From NCBI GenBank assembly GCA_964385635.1, contig CAYLPU010000001.1, positions 54,678 through 118,677 of the forward strand: a stretch of 64,000 bases of DNA. The letters are read 5' to 3'. Below the pieces are notes generated by a model. It was not told where the DNA came from and searched no databases. It saw only the letters and a program-made list of their open reading frames with translations. The DNA is from CAYLPU01 sp964385635 (GTDB lineage: Bacteria > Chloroflexota > Anaerolineae > B4-G1). The position numbers and the translations under genes are program-made. Shown piece by piece: positions 1 to 8,619 of this stretch (positions are counted from its first letter, which is position 1; each line of letters opens with the position of its first letter).

Positions 1-1
1 G

Positions 2-883
2 GCGGGGCTGATCTTCATAGGTGTCCTGCTCTTTGCCGCCGCGACCGCCGATTTCCTGCCCCCCTACAGTTACCGGAAGGCCGACTACGATAACACCCGC
101 ATCGCCCCACGCTGGCCCGATCACATCTTCGGCACCGACAAACTGGGGCGGGATGTCTTCAGCCGAATATGGTGGGGCACACGCGTCTCCCTGACCGTCG
201 CCGTCGTCGGCTCGCTGACGTCGTTGATCATCGGCGTCACTTACGGGGCCATCTCCGGCTACCTGGGCGGCCGGGCAGACAACGTCATGATGCGCTTTGT
301 GGACGTGATGTACGGCTTTCCCGATCTGCTCTTCATCATTCTCATCATGGTAGTCCTGCCCTCGGAGAGCGCCATCCAGGGCATGATCAACATCTTCATC
401 GCCATCGGCATCGTGGGATGGAGGGGGATGGCCCGGTTGATCCGGGGGCAGTTCCTGTCCCTGCGGGAGAAGGAGTTCGTCCTGGCGGCGCAGATGGTCG
501 GCGCTGGCCCGGCCCGCATCATCTCCCGGCACTTGTTGCCCAACAGCGCGGGCACGGCCGTCGTGTCGCTGACACTGCGCATCCCCGGCCTGATCCTGAC
601 GGAGGCCGTGCTCAGTTTTATCGGTCTGGGAGTGCCGCCGCCTTATCCCAGTTGGGCCCAGATGATCTCCGAAGGGTGGCGGGGGTTGCGGTCTGTGCCC
701 CACATGACCATCTACCCGGGACTGGCGATTACTATGACCATGCTGGCCTTCAACTTCCTGGGGGATGGCCTGCGAGATGCGCTGGACCCGACAATGCGGG
801 GCACCGCCCTGGTCCGCACAGCCCGGCGGAAGAAGCGGCGGACAGCGAGAGCAACGCGCAAGGCGGTGGCCAAAGCCGCCTAG
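2..883 (+). CDS. ABC transporter permease, DppC/OppC type (5' truncated by window edge)
   Basis: Inner-membrane subunit of a dipeptide/oligopeptide-type ABC importer. The frame is open from base 2, upstream of any start codon, so the N-terminus lies outside the window. The visible 293 residues hold the first membrane segment, the family motif FGTDKLGRDVFSRIWWGTR, about five more hydrophobic segments and the EAA loop ending in RHLLPN, which contacts the ATPase. The C-terminus is a strongly basic tail rich in Arg, Lys and Ala. A terminator follows, so this is probably the last gene of an upstream operon. No transporter ATPase of the OppD/F type is visible in the window. The substrate is unknown. 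Confidence 0.93.
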   Translation, partial: AGLIFIGVLLFAAATADFLPPYSYRKADYDNTRIAPRWPDHIFGTDKLGRDVFSRIWWGTRVSLTVAVVGSLTSLIIGVTYGAISGYLGGRADNVMMRFVDVMYGFPDLLFIILIMVVLPSESAIQGMINIFIAIGIVGWRGMARLIRGQFLSLREKEFVLAAQMVGAGPARIISRHLLPNSAGTAVVSLTLRIPGLILTEAVLSFIGLGVPPPYPSWAQMISEGWRGLRSVPHMTIYPGLAITMTMLAFNFLGDGLRDALDPTMRGTALVRTARRKKRRTARATRKAVAKAA

Positions 884-988
884 AGCACCCGGTTGCAGCG
901 AGCGGGGGCAGGGACGCAGGGAGCATGACTTTGCGTCCTGATTGCGGGGCGCCGGGGGCCGTCGGCAATGGCGGCTGCGCGAACCAAA

Positions 989-1027
989 GGGGCACGGACC
1001 GAGATGATCGGGCGTGCCCTCTTTTTT
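989..1027 (+). terminator. Rho-independent terminator
   Basis: A 7-bp stem (GGGCACG at 990-996 with CGTGCCC at 1013-1019) is followed by TC and six T's. It lies about 105 bp after the permease stop and separates it from the next transcription unit. Confidence 0.75.
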
Positions 1028-1039
1028 ACATGGCTGGTT

Positions 1040-1092
1040 GTAGGACAAGTTGGCAACTTGTCCCAGGGGCAATTTGCCAAATTGCCCTACAG
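1040..1092. repeat. Two head-to-head GTAGG hairpin elements
   Basis: The first element has a perfect 9-bp stem, GGACAAGTT (1043-1051) with AACTTGTCC (1055-1063), preceded by GTA. The second is inverted: GGGCAATTT (1067-1075) with AAATTGCCC (1079-1087), followed by TACAG. Both have 3-nt loops. They belong to a hairpin family seen at five other places in the window. Confidence 0.8.
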
Positions 1093-1121
1093 CCTATAGA
1101 AGAGGTGCCGAAGGAGGCAAG

Positions 1122-2822
1122 ATGAAGCGATGGGGGTACTGGATCATCATTGGAGCGGTGCTGCTGGCTTTGGTTGCTCTCATCGGGTGGGCTAGCGCCT
1201 ACACCCCGCTGTTGACTCCCCGCGCATCGGAGGAGTGGAGCCGGGGGCGACTGCTCGGCGTGACGCCGGTGAGCAATGCGGTGGATGTCCAGGCTGCCCC
1301 CGGTGGCGGACTGTTTTTAGCCTGGGTGGACCTCGATGATCGGCTGCATGTGGTACAGTTGGGAACGCAAGGTCAGGTCGTCATAGACCGGACGCCCAGA
1401 TTGGGAACAGATGTCCCACGGGAGCCGCACTTCCTCGTAGGGCCAGAGGGTGAAATTCACCTCGTCTGGCGGGAGGCGGGCGGGGGCCGCTCGCTCCTGA
1501 CCTACGCCCGGCTGGACAGCGCTGGTTCGGTGCAGGTTGGCCCGCTCCCCCTCTCGCTGCCGGGAGATGAGGCCCAATCCCCATGCCTGGCTTTTAACCG
1601 TCGGGGTGGAATCGAGGTTCTCTGGACCGGGCAGGCGGGCATCTACCGGGTCACGCTGAGCGCCGAGGGGAAGATGCAGGGCGATCCCGTCCTGCTGGTT
1701 GATGACGGCAGGGACATCAGTATACAGGTGGATCGGGAGGGGCTCTTCCATCTCGCCTGGCTACGGGAGACAGGGTCAAACAGGAAGGCGATTTACTATG
1801 CCTCCCTTGATCCAGAGCAGGACGATCTGAGCCAGCCGGAAGAGATGGGCAGGATCTTTCTGCGCGCGGGCCAACGCGTGGAAAGCCTCGTCGTAGGTAT
1901 TGATAGCGACACTGGCTACGTCCTGTGGGTCATCCAGGATTTCCGAGATATCGCTTCCAGCGCCCGGTATGCTTTCTTTCCTCTGGAGATACCGCGCCAG
2001 AAGAAAGTTAGAAGCCTGCGGTTAGACGAAGGTGGCAATCCACTGAGCCTTCGGGCTGTGCGCGGCCAGTACGAAACGTTGCTCGTCGCTCTGGCCGAGA
2101 CAGTCATGGCGCCAGATGGCCCAGGACTTCAGATCGGTGTCATCGCCGTGCGGGGCGAGGAGTTGTCAGGGGATCACGTCTGGGCAACGGTTGACCGCCT
2201 ATCTGGGGGATCGACGACTGCCGTTGACCAGAGTGGCTGGCCGGAGGATCAGTATATCGTCACTGCTTCGGGTGGTTCTTCCCTCAAGCCGAGCCTGGCG
2301 GTGGATGCACAGGGCAATCTTCACCTGGCCTGGTTGGAGACGGGGGGCTTCGGAGTGTACCGCGTGGCCTACGCCGGCACCTCCCCCGAGGTGAAAAAGG
2401 CGTACAACGCCCTGACTTTGTGGGACGTGACTGACCGTGCGCTGGGCGCTGCTATGCAACTTTTCCTGATAGTGGGCTTCACGCCGGTGCTGGCCTTCTC
2501 TTGGTCTCTATTTCCTCTAATGTCGTTACTCGGCTACCATCTGGTCACCGGGTACGAGAGACTGACAGCGCCGGGAGCACGGGCGGCCCTTGGTGGTGCC
2601 GCGTTGCTGGAAGTGGTGTGCACCTATCTGCTCTATCCTCATCGTAGCAGCATGCCCGTGGTACTCCAGTGGAGTATGCCGCTTGTGACGGCCGCTGTCG
2701 CTCTGTTGTTGACGGCGCTGTATCTGCGGAAGCGAGACGAGCAACCGTTGTTTGGGGCCTTCTTTGTGTTCGCTCTCGCCCATGGTTTGCTTCAGATAAT
2801 GCTCTTTGTACTCCTGCGCTAG
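1122..2822 (+). CDS. Unknown membrane protein with extracytoplasmic propeller-like region
   Basis: I do not recognise a named family. Residues 5-28 are a hydrophobic signal anchor. Residues about 40-440 carry repeated blades of the form G-x-(L/I)-H-L-A/V-W (for example EIHLVWREAGGG and NLHLAWLETGG), as in Asp-box or BNR-like beta-propellers. About four membrane helices follow from residue 450 to the end. The start was chosen because AAGGAGGC precedes this ATG by 3 nt, whereas the longer frame begins inside the hairpin repeats. It heads a same-strand run with two permease fusions, so it may be an accessory or sensing subunit of that transporter. That role is inferred from position only. Confidence 0.7.
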   Translation: MKRWGYWIIIGAVLLALVALIGWASAYTPLLTPRASEEWSRGRLLGVTPVSNAVDVQAAPGGGLFLAWVDLDDRLHVVQLGTQGQVVIDRTPRLGTDVPREPHFLVGPEGEIHLVWREAGGGRSLLTYARLDSAGSVQVGPLPLSLPGDEAQSPCLAFNRRGGIEVLWTGQAGIYRVTLSAEGKMQGDPVLLVDDGRDISIQVDREGLFHLAWLRETGSNRKAIYYASLDPEQDDLSQPEEMGRIFLRAGQRVESLVVGIDSDTGYVLWVIQDFRDIASSARYAFFPLEIPRQKKVRSLRLDEGGNPLSLRAVRGQYETLLVALAETVMAPDGPGLQIGVIAVRGEELSGDHVWATVDRLSGGSTTAVDQSGWPEDQYIVTASGGSSLKPSLAVDAQGNLHLAWLETGGFGVYRVAYAGTSPEVKKAYNALTLWDVTDRALGAAMQLFLIVGFTPVLAFSWSLFPLMSLLGYHLVTGYERLTAPGARAALGGAALLEVVCTYLLYPHRSSMPVVLQWSMPLVTAAVALLLTALYLRKRDEQPLFGAFFVFALAHGLLQIMLFVLLR

Positions 2823-2831
2823 TGAAGCGGG

Positions 2832-4913
2832 ATGGTGTTTTGGCGAAGTTTTATTGAATTGATCACCGTTCCAGTTGGTGGCCTGGTCTATCACCTGGTG
2901 ACACTGCTCGCTATTCACCTCATCCTGGGAGTAACATTCGAGCGCTGGAATCGCCGCCGCCGCGATCCGACTGCCATACGATTGCTGGTGACCGGCGTGG
3001 GTTTTGCCTTCGCACGCACACTACTGATATTCATCGCCGTGCTTGACCGCGCCAGGGCGGTATCGCCCAACGTCATTCTGCCCCCACTTGAGCGCTTCCT
3101 CGACCTCACCACGTTGCTGCTGGTTGCCTGGGCATTCCTGCCGGTTCTGGAGCAGCACGCACGTCTTGGTGTGACGCTGTTGCTCTTTACGCTCCTGGTA
3201 ACTGCGGGCGTCTATGTGGCTTTCGCTATTCTCTGGCCATTGGCCGAGGTCCAGGGCATCGCCTACAACGATTATTGGCAGGAGACAGTGTGGGAATTCT
3301 CTACCATAGTTGTTCTCGTACTGGCGCTTATCGCCAGTGTGGCATGGCGCCAGGGTCGTTCGCACGATAGGAGATTGATCATCTGCCTGTTTGCCCTCTG
3401 GCTCACCGGTCACGTCCTGCAGATCACAGTTCCGGTCACCGATCCTCACATTGCCGGCTGGGTGCGATGGGCCAACCTGGCCGCTTTGCCCTTGCTGGCT
3501 GGCCTCGTGTACCGCCGCTCGCTGAGCGTGCCCCCAGCCGCCGCCAGGGATGCCGCCGGCGTCCGGTCGTGGCTGCGATGGGGCGTGTCGGCTGTGCGTG
3601 CTGGCGACTATGCCGAGGCACGTCGCTGTTTTCAGACGGCCCGCGACGTTGACCCGGACAATGTCGTCGCCCTGCTCTGGCTGGCATGGCTGGCGCATAC
3701 CCGGCTGGAGAGCCTGGTTCTGTTCAGCCATGTACTGGAGCTGGAGCCGAAGAACGAGAGCGCTCACACCGGCATTCGCTGGGCGAGGCGCCGCCCCTCG
3801 CCTGATGGGCGTTACGACGACCTGATCGCTGCCGGTCGACTGCCCACAGCGATACAAAGGCCCGAGGCAATTTCACCCCCTGGGCTTTCTTTTCTGCGGG
3901 ATATGTTACGCCCATCAGAAATCCAGGAGGGCATACAGAGAGAGGGCGTGACACTGCATACCCGCTGGCTCGGCAGTCCAGCAGGTATGGCAAGTGTGTT
4001 CCTGCGCTTCACCTGGCGTCTCCTCCCTACGCCCGCGCTCCTGGTGGTTCTGGTCTTTTTCGTGGCACTGACTGTAAATCTGGGGCAGGAGGGGGGCCTG
4101 GGATCGCTGCCGGTAGTGGCTCCTTCCGCCGCTGGTTTCACTATTGACTACCTGGCGAACCTGGTTCAGGGAGATCTGGGGGTTGTTGCGCCCCTCTATC
4201 CCAGTGCCTCCACCCCATCTGTCGCCGCTAAATTGGCCCGTGCTCTTCCCAGATCTTTGGGACTGTTGACCATCGCGATGACACTGGCGATTATCATTGG
4301 CCTGCCACTGGGAATCGGGGCGGGGCTGCGGCGCAAGACCGGTTTCTCTGGCCTGCTGGTCTTCCTCTCTGTCCTGGGCATCTCCACCCCCAGTTACTTT
4401 GCCGCCATGCTCCTGATCTGGTTCGACGTCTGGCTCTACCGCACCACCGGAACGGACTTTCTGCCGGTGCACGGCTTCGGATGGGACGCCCACCTGATTC
4501 TGCCCGCCTTGGTGCTGGCGGCCCGTCCCGCGGCCAACGTGATGCGGTTAGGGTACAATGCCCTGGTGGATGTTTTGGACACAGACTTCGTGCGCACTGC
4601 CCACGCCAAGGGGCTCGGGCCATGGGTCGTGCTGTTCCGCCACGTTCTGCGGGCCACTGGCGTGCCCCTCTTGACCACCGTGGCCGTCTCCCTCCGCTTC
4701 AGTCTGGCGATCCTGCCCATCGTCGAGTACATCTTCAACTGGGCGGGGGTGGGCCAAGGGCTGCTGGAGGCGGTCCAGGCCCATGACACGACCACGGTGA
4801 TCGGCATGGTCTTGCCCCTGGCTCTCCTCTTCATCCTCGTCAATCTCCTCCTCGAGGCCCTCTACCTCGTCGTGGACCCACGACTGCGGGCGCGGGAGGC
4901 AGGTGCAGTATGA
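2832..4913 (+). CDS. DppB-type permease fused to membrane and TPR-like domains
   Basis: Residues 1-240 form about seven membrane helices of unknown family. Residues about 240-340 contain a TPR-like stretch (AGDYAEARRCFQTARDVDPD, then VLELEPKNESAH). Residues about 390-690 are a binding-protein-dependent permease of the DppB/OppB type, with the EAA loop HAKGLGPWVVLFRHVL and a usual set of six helices. DppB proteins are normally near 310 residues, so this is about twice the usual length through N-terminal fusion. The stop overlaps the next permease start as ATGA, so the two are translationally coupled and likely form a heterodimer in the cytoplasmic membrane. Confidence 0.85.
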   Translation: MVFWRSFIELITVPVGGLVYHLVTLLAIHLILGVTFERWNRRRRDPTAIRLLVTGVGFAFARTLLIFIAVLDRARAVSPNVILPPLERFLDLTTLLLVAWAFLPVLEQHARLGVTLLLFTLLVTAGVYVAFAILWPLAEVQGIAYNDYWQETVWEFSTIVVLVLALIASVAWRQGRSHDRRLIICLFALWLTGHVLQITVPVTDPHIAGWVRWANLAALPLLAGLVYRRSLSVPPAAARDAAGVRSWLRWGVSAVRAGDYAEARRCFQTARDVDPDNVVALLWLAWLAHTRLESLVLFSHVLELEPKNESAHTGIRWARRRPSPDGRYDDLIAAGRLPTAIQRPEAISPPGLSFLRDMLRPSEIQEGIQREGVTLHTRWLGSPAGMASVFLRFTWRLLPTPALLVVLVFFVALTVNLGQEGGLGSLPVVAPSAAGFTIDYLANLVQGDLGVVAPLYPSASTPSVAAKLARALPRSLGLLTIAMTLAIIIGLPLGIGAGLRRKTGFSGLLVFLSVLGISTPSYFAAMLLIWFDVWLYRTTGTDFLPVHGFGWDAHLILPALVLAARPAANVMRLGYNALVDVLDTDFVRTAHAKGLGPWVVLFRHVLRATGVPLLTTVAVSLRFSLAILPIVEYIFNWAGVGQGLLEAVQAHDTTTVIGMVLPLALLFILVNLLLEALYLVVDPRLRAREAGAV

Positions 4914-7237
4914 AGCCGCAGACCTTCTGGCAGCGACTGGGCCGGGCGGTGCAGGACCGCTCCTTCATCGTCGGCTCTGTCCTGGTGACCCTCTTCCTCC
5001 TGGTAGCGGTCCTGGGGCCGGAGGTGGCACCCCACAACCCCTATATGCGTGACCGCGTCCAGACCATTGACGGAAAACTGTACCGTGCCCCCATTCCACC
5101 CTGCGATCTCTACCCGATGGGAACCGATGACCAGGGACGGGATATGCTCTCCATGCTACTCCATGGGGCACGGCAGACGTTGGTGATCGCGTTCGCCGCG
5201 ATGGTGGTGCGGCTGCTGTTGGGGTTGCTGCTGGGCACCGTGGCCGGGTGGTGGCCAGGGAGCCTCTTCGACCGGGCCATCATCGCCTTGATCGAGTTCC
5301 TGGCTGCGATCCCAGGTCTGATCCTGGCGATCCTCCTCGTCTTTGCCATTGGCATCCGCCAGGGGCAGGGTTCCTTCATCGTGGCGCTGTCGCTGGTGGG
5401 ATGGGGGGAGGTCACCCAGATCGTGCGCGGCCACGTCCTGGTCATCCGCAACAAACTCTACATCCTGGCGGCGCGGGCGCTGGGGCTTGGTTCGGCACAG
5501 ATTCTCAGCCGCCACGTCCTGCCCAACCTCCTGGCGACACTGCTGGCGCTGGCGGCGTTGGAGATGGGGGGCGTGTTGCTTCTCCTGGGCGAACTGGGCT
5601 TTGTCCACATCTTCATCGGTGGCGGGGGTGTATACGAGGACGAAGCCATTGGATTCATCCACTACTTCGATGTGCCAGACTGGGGGGCGATGCTGGGCAC
5701 CTCCTGGCGCTACTTCCGCTCTCTCCCATGGCTGCCTATGGCCCCGGCGCTGGCTTTCTTTGTCACCATCCTCGGCTTCAACCTCTTCGGCTACGGGTTG
5801 CAGCGGTTCATTGAGAAGGGACGATTCCACCCCAGCGGCTGGTCGCTGTTCCGTTTCTTCGCCGTGGTAGTACTGCTCCTCCTCGGCGCCCGGGCGCTCC
5901 TGGCGAGCACCAGCACCGAAGCCCGGTTCACCGACCTGGCACGCCAGTTCGACGTGCAGCGGGCCTGGAACGACATATCCTACCTCACACAGCCGGAGTT
6001 AGAGGGGCGACCCACCGGCCCGGGCGGAGGCTTCCAGGCCGCGGGCTATATCGCTTACCAGTTCAAGCAAGTCGGGCTCACTCCGCTGCCCGACGGGACC
6101 TACTACCAGTCTTACGCCACCGTGTGCGGGCGGGTCACCGCCGAGCCTGTATTGGAGATTCTGGGACCGGATGGAGAGCCGCACATGCGGTTCGACGGGG
6201 GAATCTCCTTCGATCCCTTGCAGCCCTTCGAAGCCGAGGCAAGCAGGGAAGAGGAACTGCTGGTGATGGGAAACACGCGCGACACCGTGGCAATCAGAAA
6301 GGTTATCTTGCTGCTCGACTCGGCAGAGGAGTTTCACGTACCGTGGAATTACCACGTACCCGCCAACGCGGTTGTCTTACGCCTGGTGCCCGACGACGGG
6401 CTGGGGCCCAATGACCTGGCCCCTCCCTCCGATCCTCATCGCTTCATACCCTCTTATCCCAACCTGCTCATCAGTGAGTCTGCCGCCCGGCAACTGCTGG
6501 CGGAGGCGGGGCTGGACCTGGACGAACTCCGGGCAGCGCGGGAAGCGGGGCAGCGGATCGAGTTGGAGACCGGTCTGCGGGTCCAGGTAAAGGCGGGGCT
6601 GGCCTACGAAGATGTGTCGGCGGCCAACGTCGTCGGCTATTTCCCCGCCGCGGACATCACAACCCAGGGGGATCGCATCCTGGTCGCCGCCACCTACACC
6701 GGGCCACCTAAGCGGGAGGAAGTGATCTACCCTGGGGCGGACGAGGACGGTAGTGGTGTGGCGGTGATACTGGAGGTGGCCCGGCTGTGGCGGGACCTGG
6801 AATTCGAGCCGAAGCGGACGGTGGTCTTCGCCGCTTTCGACGAGTCGGGAGGAGAGCATTTCGTCAACCACCCGATCCTCCCGACCAGCCCATCGGACAC
6901 CTGGACATCGGTGATCCTCCAGGGCGTGGGGGCGGGCGAGCCGCGGCTCGCCCAGATGGAGGCGGGGTCTGGCCTGGCCCGCGCCTTCGACCAGAGTGCC
7001 CGTCGGTTCGGAGTGCGCACGGAGGAAATGGAGGATTGGCAATTCTTCTTCACGAGTGGGCCTCGACGTTCGGGGCGCGTCAGTTCGGACACTTCCTACT
7101 CCGGGTTGGCGGTGACCCGGCCAGGGGACGACCTCTCCGGCACGCCTGCCGACACGCTGGACCATCTAGACCCAGAGTTGCTGGCGGAGGCCGGGCGGAC
7201 GATGGCCCACTACCTGATGGTGCTCAGTTCTCGATAG
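4910..7237 (+). CDS. DppC-type permease fused to a degenerate M28 peptidase-like domain
   Basis: Residues 1-310 are a DppC/OppC permease (MGTDDQGRDMLSMLLHGARQ near residue 66; EAA loop ending RHVLPN). A further hydrophobic segment lies near residues 318-340. Residues about 350-775 resemble an M28-family metallopeptidase with PA-like insertions. Several catalytic positions look lost. The usual H-x-D metal/catalytic pair reads TYTG near residue 594, and the usual Glu-Glu pair reads DESG near residue 644. GADEDGSG near residue 608 keeps one metal-binding Asp. The extracytoplasmic domain may therefore bind peptides rather than cut them. It is coupled by ATGA to the preceding permease. Confidence 0.85.
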   Translation: MKPQTFWQRLGRAVQDRSFIVGSVLVTLFLLVAVLGPEVAPHNPYMRDRVQTIDGKLYRAPIPPCDLYPMGTDDQGRDMLSMLLHGARQTLVIAFAAMVVRLLLGLLLGTVAGWWPGSLFDRAIIALIEFLAAIPGLILAILLVFAIGIRQGQGSFIVALSLVGWGEVTQIVRGHVLVIRNKLYILAARALGLGSAQILSRHVLPNLLATLLALAALEMGGVLLLLGELGFVHIFIGGGGVYEDEAIGFIHYFDVPDWGAMLGTSWRYFRSLPWLPMAPALAFFVTILGFNLFGYGLQRFIEKGRFHPSGWSLFRFFAVVVLLLLGARALLASTSTEARFTDLARQFDVQRAWNDISYLTQPELEGRPTGPGGGFQAAGYIAYQFKQVGLTPLPDGTYYQSYATVCGRVTAEPVLEILGPDGEPHMRFDGGISFDPLQPFEAEASREEELLVMGNTRDTVAIRKVILLLDSAEEFHVPWNYHVPANAVVLRLVPDDGLGPNDLAPPSDPHRFIPSYPNLLISESAARQLLAEAGLDLDELRAAREAGQRIELETGLRVQVKAGLAYEDVSAANVVGYFPAADITTQGDRILVAATYTGPPKREEVIYPGADEDGSGVAVILEVARLWRDLEFEPKRTVVFAAFDESGGEHFVNHPILPTSPSDTWTSVILQGVGAGEPRLAQMEAGSGLARAFDQSARRFGVRTEEMEDWQFFFTSGPRRSGRVSSDTSYSGLAVTRPGDDLSGTPADTLDHLDPELLAEAGRTMAHYLMVLSSR

Positions 7238-7272
7238 GCGATGCTGTTGGTGGTTATGTGGTGGACAAGAAT

Positions 7273-8619
7273 ATGACCACCTCGCTACGTGTAGTGATGG
7301 GGCTGTTTGCCCTCAGTTTGCTGGCGCTGACAGTGACCGGCTGGCCCGTTTACTCCCGTTTGAGTTATCTATGGGGATTTCTGCTGGTGGGCAGTCGGCT
7401 CTGGGCCGCGCTGGCGCTGCGAGGGATACAAGTGCAACGCAAGGCGCGCATTCGGCGTGCTCAGGTGGGGCCAACCTTTCAAGAGCGATTTGAGATTCGA
7501 GACGACCGGCGCGCTCAGGTGGGACAGATTTTTCAAGAGCGGTTTGAGATTCAAAACGACAGCCGCCTGCCCCGTCTGTGGCTGGAAGTGCGCGATCAAT
7601 CCGCATTGCCGGGGTCGCAGGGATCGCGTGTACTCTCCATGATCCGGGGACGGCAACGACGGTCCTACCGGGCGCGTACCCGTCTGGTGCAACGAGGTGT
7701 GTTTCCCTTGGGGCCGACTGTACTGGCATCAGGGGACCCTTTTGGTCTGTTCCCGGTCAGCCGCATCATGCCACCGGATGTCTCTTTGCTGGTGTATCCC
7801 ATAACGGTGGAGGTGCGCGCCTTCCCCAGTCCGCCGGGGCTGTTGCCGGGAGGCGAAGCCCTGCGCTGTCGCGCACATCAGGTGACTCCGAATGTGGCAG
7901 GGGTGCGTGATTATGCCCCTGGCGATTCCTTGAACCGCATCCATTGGGTGAGCACGGCGCGGCGAGAGCGCCTGATGGTCAAAGAATTTGAACTGGACCC
8001 CCTGGCCGAGGTGTGGGTTTTTCTGGACGCTGCGCGAGAGGTGCAATCCACACTACCCTATTCCCCTCCCGATCTGGCTGTAGATGCGCTGTTGCGCCCT
8101 CTAGAAGAGGTTGTGTTGCCGCCCTCCACAGAGGAGTACGCGGTGAGCATCGCTGCCTCGCTAGGGCGATATTTTCTGCAGCGCGGGCGTGCGGTAGGGC
8201 TGGTGAGTTGCGGTCAGTCGCAATCTCCAAACGTGTTGCCCCCTGACCGGGGCGGGCGGCAATTGGGCAAGGTACTGGAAGCCATGGCACTATTGCGCGC
8301 TGTGGGGGATTTGCCCATCTCGGCCCTGGTGGCAGCCCGAGCCCGACACCTGCCACGCGGTAGCACGGTGATCTTGATCACCCCCTCCGTTCGAGAGGAG
8401 GTAGCCCTGACCGTGGATCACCTGTTGCGGCGGGGGTTGCGGCCAGTGGTCGTCTTGCTGGACGCAGCCTCTTTTGGTGGCCCGCCAGGGACGGAAGCCC
8501 TGGCGACCGATATCACGGCGCTGGGGGCGCCCGTGTGCCAGATAGCAAATGGTGCAGACCTGGGGACTGTTTTGAGTGAGGTAGCGGCGGATCTGGTGGT
8601 CCGATGGGGGCAGAGATGA
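7273..8619 (+). CDS. DUF58 domain protein
   Basis: Two N-terminal membrane helices (residues about 5-50) are followed by a beta-rich region and the DUF58 signature DYAPGDSLNRIHWVSTAR near residue 212, then a von Willebrand-A-like C-terminal half. DUF58 proteins are usually encoded with MoxR ATPases or, as here, with TgpA transglutaminases. Residues 61-96 are an 18-residue tandem duplication (RRAQVGPTFQERFEIRDD then RRAQVGQIFQERFEIQND), from a 54-bp DNA duplication with period 7453 to 7507. The start is the ATG at 7273; GTG codons at 7258 and 7261 are alternatives. It overlaps the next gene. Confidence 0.85.
   Translation: MTTSLRVVMGLFALSLLALTVTGWPVYSRLSYLWGFLLVGSRLWAALALRGIQVQRKARIRRAQVGPTFQERFEIRDDRRAQVGQIFQERFEIQNDSRLPRLWLEVRDQSALPGSQGSRVLSMIRGRQRRSYRARTRLVQRGVFPLGPTVLASGDPFGLFPVSRIMPPDVSLLVYPITVEVRAFPSPPGLLPGGEALRCRAHQVTPNVAGVRDYAPGDSLNRIHWVSTARRERLMVKEFELDPLAEVWVFLDAAREVQSTLPYSPPDLAVDALLRPLEEVVLPPSTEEYAVSIAASLGRYFLQRGRAVGLVSCGQSQSPNVLPPDRGGRQLGKVLEAMALLRAVGDLPISALVAARARHLPRGSTVILITPSVREEVALTVDHLLRRGLRPVVVLLDAASFGGPPGTEALATDITALGAPVCQIANGADLGTVLSEVAADLVVRWGQR

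Noticed and set aside
884..1121. Small coding frames in the gap before the propeller-like gene
   Set aside because: They cover the terminator and the hairpin repeats and lack ribosome sites or conserved motifs.
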